Assembly (NCBI RefSeq): GCF_003412465.1
Contig: NZ_QTJV01000002.1
Span: 62,001-126,000 of the forward strand
From: Chitinophaga silvisoli
Lineage (GTDB): Bacteria > Bacteroidota > Bacteroidia > Chitinophagales > Chitinophagaceae
DNA length: 64,000 nt
Direction: 5' to 3'
Shown here: one piece after another, positions 16,000-25,085 of the stretch
How the letters are laid out: each line of letters starts with the position of its first letter
Numbering within the stretch: position 1 is the first letter of the stretch
Position numbers and translations under genes: made by a program
The notes under the pieces: generated by a model
Told to the model about the DNA's origin: nothing
What the model saw: the letters and a program-made list of their open reading frames with translations, nothing else
Database searches by the model: none

Positions 16000-16833
16000 C
16001 TATGAATTATTCAAATTTCGCATTCTATACTGCTCCGGACTCACCCCCCGGATCGTCTTATAAAAATGATAAAAGTGACTGCTATCATGAAACCCAAACT
16101 CTTCCGCTATTTTTTTCACAGACTTATCCGACGAAGAAAGCCTTGTTTCAATCAACGCTATTTTATACGCATTGCAATAACTACGAAATGACTGTCCATA
16201 TGTTTTCTTAAAGAAATTACTAAAATAGCTCTCCGAGATATGAAAGCGCCTGGCGATATGCTCTATCTTCAGTAGTTCTGGCTGGTAAATATTTTCATGC
16301 AGGTAATCTATCAGATGATCGGTATCAACCTCCTGAAAATCCTTCATCTTAGAATGATCTATGCACATCCTGCACAATTCGATCAAAGATAAAAATTGGT
16401 GGTAAAACCATACTTCATTAACCGGTCGCCCGGCCAGGTAGGACTCCGCCAAATTAGTCATCGTACGTTTCAGGATCTGGTCATAGGGTGCTATAACCTG
16501 TATTTTATTTTCCTTCACCCAGGCATGATGCATCAGTTGTTTAGTCCGGTCTAAAGCTTTCAGGTCCCCCGAGTGCATAGTGATAAAATCCGGTGTAAAC
16601 TTAACGACCGTAAAATGAGTAGCGACAGCAGGGTCAAAGGAATGGGTATCCGCAGGTGAGATCAGGTACACATCTCCGCTGCCATAGTAGATTTCCCTTC
16701 CATTCAGCATATGTCTTCCTGTGCCACTATGAATGTAGACAATCTCATAATAGGTATGACTATGAACCGAATAGTGAGGAACCTCGTCTTCATAATCCAC
16801 CACTTCCAGTGCCGAAAATTGCTTTAATTTCAT
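16000..16833 (-). CDS. AraC-family transcriptional regulator with cupin domain
   Basis: This 277-residue regulator has an N-terminal cupin (about 15-90) with HSHTYYEIVYIHSGTGRHML and GDVYLISPADTHSF, a sugar-binding AraC type. A helical linker follows, then the AraC DNA-binding domain at about 178-272 with KIEHIARRFHISESYFSNFFK and SVKKIAEEFGFHDSSHFYHFYK. It is convergent with the previous araC-type gene and divergent from the hydrolase gene 111 bp away, which is its most likely target. Full length. Confidence 0.92.
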   Translation of the reverse strand: MKLKQFSALEVVDYEDEVPHYSVHSHTYYEIVYIHSGTGRHMLNGREIYYGSGDVYLISPADTHSFDPAVATHFTVVKFTPDFITMHSGDLKALDRTKQLMHHAWVKENKIQVIAPYDQILKRTMTNLAESYLAGRPVNEVWFYHQFLSLIELCRMCIDHSKMKDFQEVDTDHLIDYLHENIYQPELLKIEHIARRFHISESYFSNFFKKTYGQSFRSYCNAYKIALIETRLSSSDKSVKKIAEEFGFHDSSHFYHFYKTIRGVSPEQYRMRNLNNS

Positions 16834-16944
16834 TAGCTCCCCTAAATTGTAAAAACAAAGATAATTACATCAGAAAGAAATAAATCTACATCTCTTTAAT
16901 AAAGCCAGGGGCCGAATTTTACATAAACAAATACAGGGAAAGCA

Positions 16945-17784
16945 ATGGAAATGCAATTTTTGAAGGTGGAGGGTAAATCCTTTGCCTATTATGAGGAAGG
17001 ACAAAAAATTAATCCGGCTATAGTACTGTTACATGGCTGGCCGGAAAACTCAAGTATGTGGGAAAAGATAATTCCGGCACTCACTAAATCTTACTATGTT
17101 CTGGCAATTGACCTCCCTGGGCTAGGGGATAGTGATGCGATAGCGCAACATGACACCGGAACAGTGGCAAACTGGATATCGAAAATTACCAGGGCCTTGG
17201 ACCTGACTCAATTCAACCTGATCTCACATGATATCGGTAGCTGGGTGGCGAGTACCTATGCCCTCCTGTTTCCCGAAGATCTCGAATCTTTGGTATTGAT
17301 CGATGCAGGCATTCCGGGCATCCTTCCCGATGCCTTTTTCTCCCTGGCCAATGCACAGAAAGCATGGCACTTCTATTTCCATGCGGTACCTGGACTACCT
17401 GAATTTTTAGTCAAAGGGCAATTGAAGGAGTATTTAACCTGGTTTTTTGAGAACAAAAGCTTTGTCAAAGATGCGATCACGGCAGACCAAATCAATAATT
17501 ACACAAAGCAATATGAAAACAAGCTGACAAGCGGGTTTGACTATTACCGGCAATACGAGGAAAGTGTGTCGATCAACCGGCGCTTGCTGCGCAAACTGCC
17601 GATTCCAGTGTTAACTATTGGGGGCAGGTATGCAGTGGGGGACAAGATGCAAGCTGTTGCCGGGGCATTGTCCGATAATTGGTACTTTAGGGAGGTTGAT
17701 GATTGTGGGCATTATGTACCAGAAGAGCAGGCGGAGGAATTGATTGGAATCCTGGAGGGTTTTCTGAAAAGGGATTTGGTATAA
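16945..17784 (+). CDS. Alpha/beta hydrolase, epoxide-hydrolase-like
   Basis: This 279-residue alpha/beta-fold hydrolase has the oxyanion motif H-G-W-P at 30-33 and the nucleophile elbow S-H-D-I-G-S at 94-99. The nucleophile is therefore Asp96, as in epoxide hydrolases and haloalkane dehalogenases, not Ser as in esterases. The catalytic His lies in CGHYVPEEQAEEL near residue 256. HGWP rather than HGNP favours epoxide hydrolase over dehalogenase. No signal peptide, so cytoplasmic. The gene is divergent from an AraC regulator and 115 bp from a convergent LysR gene. The real substrate is unknown. Confidence 0.88.
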   Translation: MEMQFLKVEGKSFAYYEEGQKINPAIVLLHGWPENSSMWEKIIPALTKSYYVLAIDLPGLGDSDAIAQHDTGTVANWISKITRALDLTQFNLISHDIGSWVASTYALLFPEDLESLVLIDAGIPGILPDAFFSLANAQKAWHFYFHAVPGLPEFLVKGQLKEYLTWFFENKSFVKDAITADQINNYTKQYENKLTSGFDYYRQYEESVSINRRLLRKLPIPVLTIGGRYAVGDKMQAVAGALSDNWYFREVDDCGHYVPEEQAEELIGILEGFLKRDLV

Positions 17785-17899
17785 TTCTTTGCACAAAAAG
17801 AATGAAACGACTGTTAAATATTCAGTAATGGCAGAAAATGAAAAGTTAGCATCTCTAAAAGATTTCCCGATAAAAAAGCGCCTCCATTCAACCGGTCTT

Positions 17900-18799
17900 T
17901 TATTTTGCCTGTTGGACATGGTAGTCTTTCGCGTGACGTACTAATAGCTGCGCCAGTATTCGCGCTGCTTTTTTGCGATATTGACCTGCCGGCCAGGAAA
18001 TAGTGGCCAGTCGGGTCATACCCTCACCTGTAATTTTCAGGGCTTTTAATTCAGGATAGTTAAAGATCGACGACCCCATTAATATGGTAGCCCACTGACC
18101 ACTATCTACTAGTTGTAAAAGCATATTGATATCATTTACTTCCATTTTGATATCAGGTATTAGATGATGCTCTTCCAATAAAAGATCGAGGTAATTTCGG
18201 ATACTATATCCTTTTGAAGGCAACAGCAAAGGCAGACCATCTAATTGCTTAATGTTGATCTGCTTTCTACTGCCCAACGGATGGCTCTTGTGAACTACAA
18301 GTGCCAGGCAGGAAGAAAACAAACGTTCAATTTCAAATCCTTCGCCTTTCTCACCCTGAGAAAATGACAACATCATATCAATATGACCCTGATCAAGCTT
18401 GTATAGTAGATCCTCAGTGGTACCAAAGTTGATTTTTATGCTGATTTTTGGACACTCTCGTGAAAAGTCCAATATAGCTTTCCTTAACAAGGCCATTAGT
18501 CCATAGGTCACGCCGATCGACAGCATTCCTGTATTCAGATTCATCAAATCCTTCAACATGTCTTTTCCGTCCTGTGCATCTTTCGTTGTCTTGAGAGCAT
18601 AAGGCAAAAACGTTCTACCCGCCTCTGTGAGTCGCACCCGCTTTGCGATCCTGTCAAACAAGGGGATTCCCAGTTCATCTTCCAATTGTTTGATCTGTTG
18701 AGACAGCGTGCTTTGCGTAATAAATAATGCACCCGAAGCATCAGTAAAATTTTGTAATTCGGCGGCCTTTATAAAGTATTTTAATTGACGGAGTTCCAT
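17900..18799 (-). CDS. LysR-family transcriptional regulator
   Basis: This 299-residue LysR regulator has an N-terminal winged HTH (about 1-60, MELRQLKYFIKAAELQNFT, LFITQSTLSQQIKQLEDEL) and a periplasmic-binding-protein-like effector domain (about 90-295, LSIGVTYGLMALL, GHIDMMLSF, LALVVHKSHPL). It is divergent from the SRPBCC-like and medium-chain reductase pair, 111 bp away, and a LysR-type box lies in that gap, so it most likely controls the pair. The effector is not known. Confidence 0.93.
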   Translation of the reverse strand: MELRQLKYFIKAAELQNFTDASGALFITQSTLSQQIKQLEDELGIPLFDRIAKRVRLTEAGRTFLPYALKTTKDAQDGKDMLKDLMNLNTGMLSIGVTYGLMALLRKAILDFSRECPKISIKINFGTTEDLLYKLDQGHIDMMLSFSQGEKGEGFEIERLFSSCLALVVHKSHPLGSRKQINIKQLDGLPLLLPSKGYSIRNYLDLLLEEHHLIPDIKMEVNDINMLLQLVDSGQWATILMGSSIFNYPELKALKITGEGMTRLATISWPAGQYRKKAARILAQLLVRHAKDYHVQQAK

Positions 18800-18821
18800 G
18801 TTTTAAAAATATAAAAAAATA

Positions 18822-18836
18822 ATCGCTTTTTCCGAT
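18822..18836. promoter_or_regulatory. Candidate LysR-type binding box (T-N11-A)
   Basis: ATCG and CGAT form an interrupted palindrome with a 7-nt centre at 18822-18836, containing the T-N11-A pattern of LysR sites. It lies between the divergent LysR gene and the gene it probably controls. A gaccTTTG sequence some 45 bp further right may be the -7 box of the rightward promoter. Confidence 0.45.
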
Positions 18837-18910
18837 CAAGTAAATCTAAAATAACAGTTTTAACGATTAATAAATTTCGGTGACCTTTGAATTATTAAAC
18901 AAAAAATATC

Positions 18911-19462
18911 ATGGAAATCAAACAAACAACCGAAAACGCGCTTTCTCACTCAACTGTAAAAGCGATCATTAACGCGCCAATTGAAAAAGTAAACATTGCT
19001 GACTGGTTATTCAATCTCCCCGATGAAGAATATCAAAGATGCTCTACAGCTCATATCGCAGCTGGCTTTACACGCACTTTAGCTGGCGAACCTATGTCAA
19101 TCAATGTAGAGACTATCGGTAACGCGCTTGTCATTCAACATTATGTTGCTACTGAATACGGTGCAGATTATTGCCGTATGTTATCGGTTTCTGATACGAT
19201 TACTGCCAACGGGCGCAGCAAAGTCCAGGTGCTATGGGAACTGAGAGCCACAAAATTGGACGATCACACCTGTGAATATACCAACGAAATTCATGCAACA
19301 GCAACCCCGGAGTTTTTTGAATTTATGAAACTGCACAATATTTCTCTGGCCCAGGCTGCTCATGACCGCCAGGTTGCATCGGATGCTCACAATCATGAAG
19401 AAACACCCCTGTTTGCAAAAAGCATCGAAAAGAAAGCCCTTACCGGCAGTTATGGTATTTGA
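18911..19462 (+). CDS. Protein of unknown function, possibly SRPBCC-like
   Basis: This 183-residue cytoplasmic protein begins MEIKQTTENALSHSTVKAIINAPIEKVNIADWLFNL. The pattern of an N-terminal strand with INAPIEKV, a helix, and long strands such as VQVLWELRATKLDDHTCEYTNEI fits the SRPBCC/Bet v 1 superfamily, whose members bind hydrophobic ligands or act as cyclases, but I see no catalytic motif. It lies 15 bp upstream of a medium-chain reductase gene and divergent from a LysR gene, so the two structural genes form an operon under that regulator. Confidence 0.75.
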   Translation: MEIKQTTENALSHSTVKAIINAPIEKVNIADWLFNLPDEEYQRCSTAHIAAGFTRTLAGEPMSINVETIGNALVIQHYVATEYGADYCRMLSVSDTITANGRSKVQVLWELRATKLDDHTCEYTNEIHATATPEFFEFMKLHNISLAQAAHDRQVASDAHNHEETPLFAKSIEKKALTGSYGI

Positions 19463-19477
19463 TTAAATGCTTAAAAA

Positions 19478-20470
19478 ATGAAATCCAAATTAATCAGATT
19501 GGTGAATATGCCGTCAGGTATGCCGCAAATCGATGACTTCCTGCTCGAAGAGGAGGAACTTCAATCGATTACTGATGGTCAGCTATTATTAAAGCCACTA
19601 TTTATTTCCGTCGACCCATACCTGAGAGTCGCCATGAGTGGTGGACATCCCCCCGCTTTAAATGTAGGAGATATTATTATTTCACGTGGCATTGCAGCGG
19701 TGGTGACTTCCGCTCATAAAGATTTCAAAACGGGTGACCTGGTAATGGGTTATATGGAATGGCGGGATCTTTTACTACGTGATGGCGCTGATCTGGTTGT
19801 ATTAGAGGATAAGAATATGCCATTGAGTTCCTATCTGAGTGTATTAGGGACTACTGGTTTATCCGCTTACTTTGCGCTTAATGAAATCGGTAAGCCGAAA
19901 AAAGGTGAGACGATCGTTGTTTCGGGTGCGGCTGGTGCGGTAGGAAGCATTGCAGGTCAAATTGGTAAATTGTTCGGTTGTAAGGTCATAGGTATTGTTG
20001 GAAGCGATGATAAAGCCGACTTTATAAAAAACGAACTAAGGTTTGACGCTGCTATTAACTATAAGACCACTGCTGACATCGGAGCCGTCCTGGACAAGCT
20101 TTGTCCTGAAGGAATAGATGTATATTTCGATAATGTTGGCGGCAACATATCGGATGCTGTAATCAGTAAGATGAATGATTATGGACGGATAGTGGTCTGT
20201 GGTACCATCGCTGATTACAATGATGAAAAGGGAGCTGTTGGGCCAAGATTATTACCGCTTGTGGTTTACAAAAAATTATTAATTCAAGGGTTCCTCATCA
20301 GTGATTACAAAGAGCGCTTTCATGAAGGCCGGGCGCAGCTAAAACAATGGCTGATTGACGGAAGTCTGAATTACAGAGAAACGATCGTGAAGGGCTTTGA
20401 GCAACTTCCAGCGGCTTTCATAGGACTTTTCAATGGCAAAAACGAAGGTAAGATGTTAGTTGAAATGTAA
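19478..20470 (+). CDS. NADP-dependent medium-chain reductase (zinc-free, PTGR/CurA type)
   Basis: This 330-residue enzyme belongs to the leukotriene-B4-dehydrogenase/CurA branch of the medium-chain dehydrogenases, which reduce carbon-carbon double bonds next to a carbonyl with NADPH. The N-terminal GroES-like domain holds SVDPYLRVAM, typical of that branch, and no zinc-ligand cysteines. The Rossmann part has VSGAAGAVGSIAGQIGK at about 148-164 and FDNVGGNISDAV. It follows the SRPBCC-like gene by 15 bp. The substrate is unknown; a reactive enal or enone fits the detoxification theme of its neighbours. Confidence 0.9.
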   Translation: MKSKLIRLVNMPSGMPQIDDFLLEEEELQSITDGQLLLKPLFISVDPYLRVAMSGGHPPALNVGDIIISRGIAAVVTSAHKDFKTGDLVMGYMEWRDLLLRDGADLVVLEDKNMPLSSYLSVLGTTGLSAYFALNEIGKPKKGETIVVSGAAGAVGSIAGQIGKLFGCKVIGIVGSDDKADFIKNELRFDAAINYKTTADIGAVLDKLCPEGIDVYFDNVGGNISDAVISKMNDYGRIVVCGTIADYNDEKGAVGPRLLPLVVYKKLLIQGFLISDYKERFHEGRAQLKQWLIDGSLNYRETIVKGFEQLPAAFIGLFNGKNEGKMLVEM

Positions 20471-20577
20471 TGGGAATAACTGCTCATAAGTAGCTTTAAT
20501 GCACTGTATCGGTTTGGGTCAACAATACTGAGGAACAAGCCAATAAAGGTTATTCACAACGATAACAAAAAGTAGTC

Positions 20578-21768
20578 TTGCTATCTTGTACAAAGAGGGT
20601 GGTGTTTAATACATTCATATTGGAGTTAGGAAATGATTTTTCTTTATTGCGACATCAAGCTCATTTCGGTATGATCGAATTCAGTTGTTCAATTGATTTC
20701 CGATTTCATTCAGAGTCATTGTCATTACAATTTCCGTCGGCATCCTATCCTGTACGGTCGATCAATTTGGGTTATGATAAAAACAACATCATCCGTTTTG
20801 GCGGCGAGGACGACTCCCATAAACAGTCGGCCTTTTTAGCCGAAGTGAAACAGATTCCCGGTGTTATGAATGCCACGGCTATGGAAGGCGATCTGCTGGG
20901 CAATTCCAGCCATTCCGGTGGCGGCATTAGCTGGCCCGGCAAGGATCCTAACCTAAAGCTGGAGTATTACGGCAACAGTGTCGATTATGATTTCATGGAA
21001 ACCCTTGGCCTGAAATTGGCGGCAGGCCGGACTTTTCCCCGCTCGTTTGCAGATAGTACCAGTGTACTGTTCAACGAAACTGCCATCCGGGCAATGGGCA
21101 TCAAAGACCCGGTCGGCAAAATGGTCAGCCTTTGGGGAAAGCCTATGCAGATCATCGGGGTTGTCAAAGATTACCATTTTCAATCGCTGTATAAAAAGAT
21201 CGGCCCGGCCTTCTTTACATTCTCTACAGACAACAAAAATATCCTGGTGCGGGTCGACCCTCACCGGCAGCAGGTAGCACTGGCAGCGGTTCAAAACCTA
21301 TACCACCAATATCATCCGGGATTGGACTTCGCCTATACATATGTAGACGACAGCTACAACAGGCTCTATGCCTCGGAGCAGCGGGTAGAGGTACTGACCC
21401 GTTATTTCGCGGGTATGGCGATCCTGATTTCCTGCCTGGGCTTATTTGGGCTGGCCGCTTTCACCGCGCAAAAACGGCAGAAGGAGATCGGCATCCGCAA
21501 AGTGATCGGCGCATCATCCGCCCAGTTGGTCACCATGCTATCCAAAGATTTTCTTAGGTTAGTATGTCTGGCGCTGGTGATTGCCATGCCTCTTGGTTGG
21601 TGGGCTTGTTATCATTGGCTGCAAAGTTTTGCCTATCGTATTGAGCTGAGTCCGATGATCTTCGTATTGACAGCGCTGCTGGTAGTGATAATCACCCTGC
21701 TGACAATCAGTTACCAGTCGCTTAAGGCGGCGATGGTTAATCCGGTAAAAAGCCTGAGAACAGAGTAA
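20578..21768 (+). pseudogene. Truncated MacB/FtsX-type ABC transporter permease (C-terminal half)
   Basis: Homology to MacB/FtsX permeases starts only at about residue 61 (INLGYDKNNII, near 20760). It then covers the second periplasmic domain and the last four-helix unit, with SCLGLFGLAAFTAQKRQKEIGIRKVIGAS and the terminal NPVKSLRTE. The complete permease at 22354 has about 800 residues, so the first half, including the first FtsX unit, is missing. The first 60 codons do not look like permease and are probably a chance join. The fragment is clearly richer in GC than the sequence before it. It is best read as a remnant left by a rearrangement, though a truncated protein could still be made. 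Confidence 0.8.
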
Positions 21769-21877
21769 TGCAGAAAGAAGAAAAATTTGCCGCCGCCGAT
21801 CAGTAAGACCAGCCATCGATTTCGAACATATATACGTCGATAACAAATGCCTTGGGAAGGCATCAAAATATATTAAA

Positions 21878-21910
21878 AATCAAGACCCGCTCTATGAGCG
21901 GGCCTTGATT
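21878..21910 (-). terminator. Terminator of the tRNA-Asp gene
   Basis: A 15-bp stem, left arm 21878-21892 and right arm 21896-21910, with one mismatch and a TAT loop. It is followed on the minus strand by a T-rich run. It lies 5 bp past the tRNA 3' end and could also stop the plus-strand permease fragment. Confidence 0.85.
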
Positions 21911-21915
21911 CTCTG

Positions 21916-21989
21916 CGGACCAGACGGGATTCGAACCCGTGACCTATGGATCGACAATCCATTATTCTAACCACCTGAACTACTAGTCC
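21916..21989 (-). tRNA. tRNA-Asp (GTC), variant anticodon arm
   Basis: The 74-nt gene on the minus strand folds as a normal cloverleaf: acceptor GGACTAG/CTGGTCC, D stem GTTC/GAAT, anticodon stem ATGGA/TCCAT, loop TTGTCGA, T stem ACGGG/CCCGT and discriminator G73. Anticodon GTC, so Asp. CCA is not encoded. The body matches the second tRNA-Asp at 42120 closely, but the anticodon arm does not: loop positions 37 and 38 are G and A instead of A and C. Six copies of a TTTGTTAACCC-like motif lie directly upstream. Confidence 0.92.
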
Positions 21990-21994
21990 TTTCC

Positions 21995-22098
21995 GGGATC
22001 AACAAACCTGGGATTAACAACTTCCAGGTCAACAAACCTTAGGGTTAACAAACAACAGATAAAAACTTTAGGGATAACAAAACGGGGTTAACAAACAA
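21995..22098. repeat. Six interspersed copies of a ggnttaacaaac motif
   Basis: Copies begin near 21995, 22010, 22027, 22042, 22071 and 22085; each is a variant of gggttaacaaac. They lie just upstream of the minus-strand tRNA-Asp and about 260 bp before the plus-strand permease gene. Spacing is mostly 13 to 17 bp with one of 29. I see no gene in 21990-22353. The motif could bind a regulator or be a simple degenerate repeat. Confidence 0.6.
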
Positions 22099-22353
22099 TC
22101 GATCCAAATTGCAAAGGGTAGCTTTTCTATCCCTTTTGTTTGATATAACAAAGATACCAGCCACATGCGCAAGCTTTCTGCGTAGCAAAAAATATCCCTC
22201 AAAAAAACCTTCAACCCCAAAATGAATGTCCATTTTCGGGCACCAAACCGTACATATATGAACACCCCACAAGTTCCCAATCAGCCATAGCACCACCTTT
22301 CCCTATATGGCAATCTTTTTGCACCAACCTTTCAATCCTTATTGCATCCGATT

Positions 22354-24768
22354 ATGCTTAAAAACTACCTTAAGATTGCCTGGAGAAGCCTGCTCAGAAA
22401 GAAAGCTTATTCCGCTATTAATATCACAGGCCTCGCCGTAGGCATCACCTGCTGTATTATGATAGCCATGTATGTAACAGATGAGCTGTCCTATGACCAG
22501 TACAATGTCCATTACAATGAAATTTATCGGGTATTGCATGCTTACAAAAACGAAAAAGAAATAGATAAAAGTAAACCACCTGCACCGGAAGAATACCAGG
22601 TATGGGGCAATGCGCCCGTCGCCCCTGCCCTGCAGGAATACTTCCCGGAAATAAAAAAGCTGACACGCTTTACCAGCTCTGGCTCCGTCTTACTGGATAA
22701 CCATGGCGTACGTTTCCAGGAAAAGGGAGTAGTCTTTGCCGACTCCACCACCTTCGATATCTTCAGCTGGAAAATGCTTTCCGGCAATCCTCATACTGCG
22801 CTCACAGCACCTAATAGTATCGTTATCACCCAAAGTACTGCCAGAAAATACTTTGGTAACAAAGATCCACTAGGCCAATATCTACTTGCAGATCACCAGG
22901 AATCCTTGCTCATAACTGGTGTAATGGAAGACCTGCCACCCAACACACACCTTAATTTCAATGTGCTGATATCCATGAGCTCCATGGTAAAATGGCGCCC
23001 GGAAATATTCCCTGAATGGGGCTATATTGATTTCTATACCTATTTCCTGTTGCCGGAAAATACAGATATAAATCACCTGACAACACGCATTCCTTCTTTC
23101 GTAGATAAATACTATCCTAAAAATCGTGGAGCATACACCATCGCATTCGAACCTTTATCATCCGCTTACCTCCATTCAGTTGCCCAGCGTCAACCCGGAA
23201 ATACAGGAAGTCTGTCTGATATTTATATTTTCTCTGTCATTGGTATTTTTATTCTGCTGATTGCCTGTATCAATTTCGTCAACCTCTCAACAGCCCGTTC
23301 TATGGAACGAGCCAGAGAAGTCGGGGTCAGAAAAGCAGTAGGTGCTTATCAGCAGGGATTAATTTACCAGTTCCTCACAGAAGCAATATTGATTGCCTGG
23401 ATCGCAGTTATTATTGCCGTACTGCTTTCTGTACTGCTCTTACCAATGATGCGTGAAATTTCCGGTAAGAATTTTCACTATACCACACTGCTATCCCTGC
23501 CATTATTACCCACTCTCATCCTGCTGCCTTTCGTGCTAGGCTTACTGGCAGGCAGCTACCCTGCATGGGTATTGGCCAGCTTCAAACCGGTAGAAGTACT
23601 TACCGGTCAGTTCCGTTCTAGCGGCAAAGGTATCCTGTTAAGAAGGTCACTTGTCGTTGTGCAGTTCAGCCTTTCTATTGGACTGATAGCAGGGACTATT
23701 GTTGTATATTCTCAGCTGAAGCACCTGCGGAAACATACATTAGGATACAGGCAGGACCAGGTGCTCATCATTGATTATGGTGGAGACAATAGTATAAATA
23801 TGTCCCTTGCCTCCATCAAGGCCTCATTGGCTAAAAATAGCGCAGTCACCGGTATTGCAGCCTCCAGGGCAGTCCCGGGCGATTTCTTTCCAAATGCGAC
23901 TACGGTAATCGAATCACAAACCGGTGATGTAAAAGTGGAGACACCTGCATTGTATGAAATCGATGATGACTTCATTCCTACATATGAAATGAAAATGGTA
24001 GCCGGCAGAGCTTATTCCGCCGCATTCCCATCAGATACCACTCAGGCCCTTGTAATGAACGAAGCAGCCGCAAGGCAATTTGGTTATGCTGATCCAAACA
24101 AAATAATCGGGAAACGCTTTGAGTTGTGGGGGAACAAAGGAATTGTAGTAGGAGTCGTACAGGATTTTAACTATATCTCCCTGCACAAAAAGGTGGAACC
24201 ACTGGTAATGAGGATGGCACCACTAAGTAGTCTGAACAAATTCTCACTCAGAATAAAAACCGCAGATATGTCCAAAACGATTCATCAACTGGAACAAACC
24301 TGGAATGCACTGGTACCCAATCGTCCATTCCTCTATACTTTCCTCGATGAATCTTTTAATGAACAATATACACAGGATGAGCGTTTTGGGAAGCTCTTTG
24401 CTGCCTTCGCTATGCTCACCATCTTCATTGCCTGCCTGGGATTATTAGGCCTTGCTACTTATACAACAGAACAAAGAATAAAAGAAATCGGTATCCGCAA
24501 AACATTAGGTGCATCTGCTTTTAGCATCGTTACCTTGCTTTCGTCTGACATAGTTAAATTAATTGGAATTGCTATCTTAATTGCCACACCATTAATATGG
24601 TGGGCAATGCAGCAATGGCTGGCAGGGTATGCCTATCGCATTTCCATTCAATGGTGGATGATTATACCTGCCGGGTTATTGGCAGTTGTAACAGCACTGC
24701 TGACAGTAAGTGTATTGTCTTTTCGCGCAGCATTGATGAATCCTGTAAAGGCTTTGCGTACAGAGTAA
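22354..24768 (+). CDS. MacB/FtsX-family ABC transporter permease
   Basis: This inner-membrane permease of about 804 residues starts at the ATG at 22354 (MLKNYLKIAWRSLLRKKAYSAINI); a TTG four codons earlier is less likely. It has the double layout of Bacteroidota MacB-like permeases: helix 1 at about 20-40, a MacB periplasmic domain, an FtsX unit of three helices (about 275-400), a fourth helix near 425, a second periplasmic domain and a last FtsX unit (about 680-795) with IACLGLLGLATYTTEQRIKEIGIRKTLGAS. It ends MNPVKALRTE. Such proteins work with a separate MacB ATPase, absent here, in export of peptides or drugs or in envelope stress. It follows a truncated relative. Confidence 0.9.
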   Translation: MLKNYLKIAWRSLLRKKAYSAINITGLAVGITCCIMIAMYVTDELSYDQYNVHYNEIYRVLHAYKNEKEIDKSKPPAPEEYQVWGNAPVAPALQEYFPEIKKLTRFTSSGSVLLDNHGVRFQEKGVVFADSTTFDIFSWKMLSGNPHTALTAPNSIVITQSTARKYFGNKDPLGQYLLADHQESLLITGVMEDLPPNTHLNFNVLISMSSMVKWRPEIFPEWGYIDFYTYFLLPENTDINHLTTRIPSFVDKYYPKNRGAYTIAFEPLSSAYLHSVAQRQPGNTGSLSDIYIFSVIGIFILLIACINFVNLSTARSMERAREVGVRKAVGAYQQGLIYQFLTEAILIAWIAVIIAVLLSVLLLPMMREISGKNFHYTTLLSLPLLPTLILLPFVLGLLAGSYPAWVLASFKPVEVLTGQFRSSGKGILLRRSLVVVQFSLSIGLIAGTIVVYSQLKHLRKHTLGYRQDQVLIIDYGGDNSINMSLASIKASLAKNSAVTGIAASRAVPGDFFPNATTVIESQTGDVKVETPALYEIDDDFIPTYEMKMVAGRAYSAAFPSDTTQALVMNEAAARQFGYADPNKIIGKRFELWGNKGIVVGVVQDFNYISLHKKVEPLVMRMAPLSSLNKFSLRIKTADMSKTIHQLEQTWNALVPNRPFLYTFLDESFNEQYTQDERFGKLFAAFAMLTIFIACLGLLGLATYTTEQRIKEIGIRKTLGASAFSIVTLLSSDIVKLIGIAILIATPLIWWAMQQWLAGYAYRISIQWWMIIPAGLLAVVTALLTVSVLSFRAALMNPVKALRTE

Positions 24769-24795
24769 AACGGATCTGATATATTAACACATAAA

Positions 24796-24860
24796 AAAGC
24801 CTTCAGGTTGAAAGACTTGAAGGCTTTACACTTATAGGGCAAAAGGACAGGTGTCGAACC
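24796..24860 (-). other. Terminator plus tRNA-3'-end-like scar (A)
   Basis: A 13-bp hairpin (24796-24808 with 24815-24827), followed on the minus strand by six T, is placed as at a tRNA 3' end. About 25 bp to its right ggacaggtgtcgaacc (24845-24860) looks like the T arm and acceptor of a tRNA read on the minus strand, as next to the real tRNA genes here, but no cloverleaf follows. It resembles a displaced or decayed tRNA 3' end, such as integration into tRNA genes leaves behind. The rest of 24861-25085 shows no gene. Confidence 0.45.
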
Positions 24861-25085
24861 TTTAGCACTCAATGATTTTAATGCTGGTGGTATTAATCAT
24901 TTTCAGGAATTTGTGACCTTTTGTATCCTTAATAATTGAAAAACTCCCAGCTTACCGGTAATCAAATTTACGACCGCCCTTCAGGATTGACCACAGAAGA
25001 CCTGCATTAGTGGCGGATATTCTCAAAAATGAGTAGTTTTGACCCCTGAGAAATTAGAATTTTTATTATAAAATAAGCACCTCAA

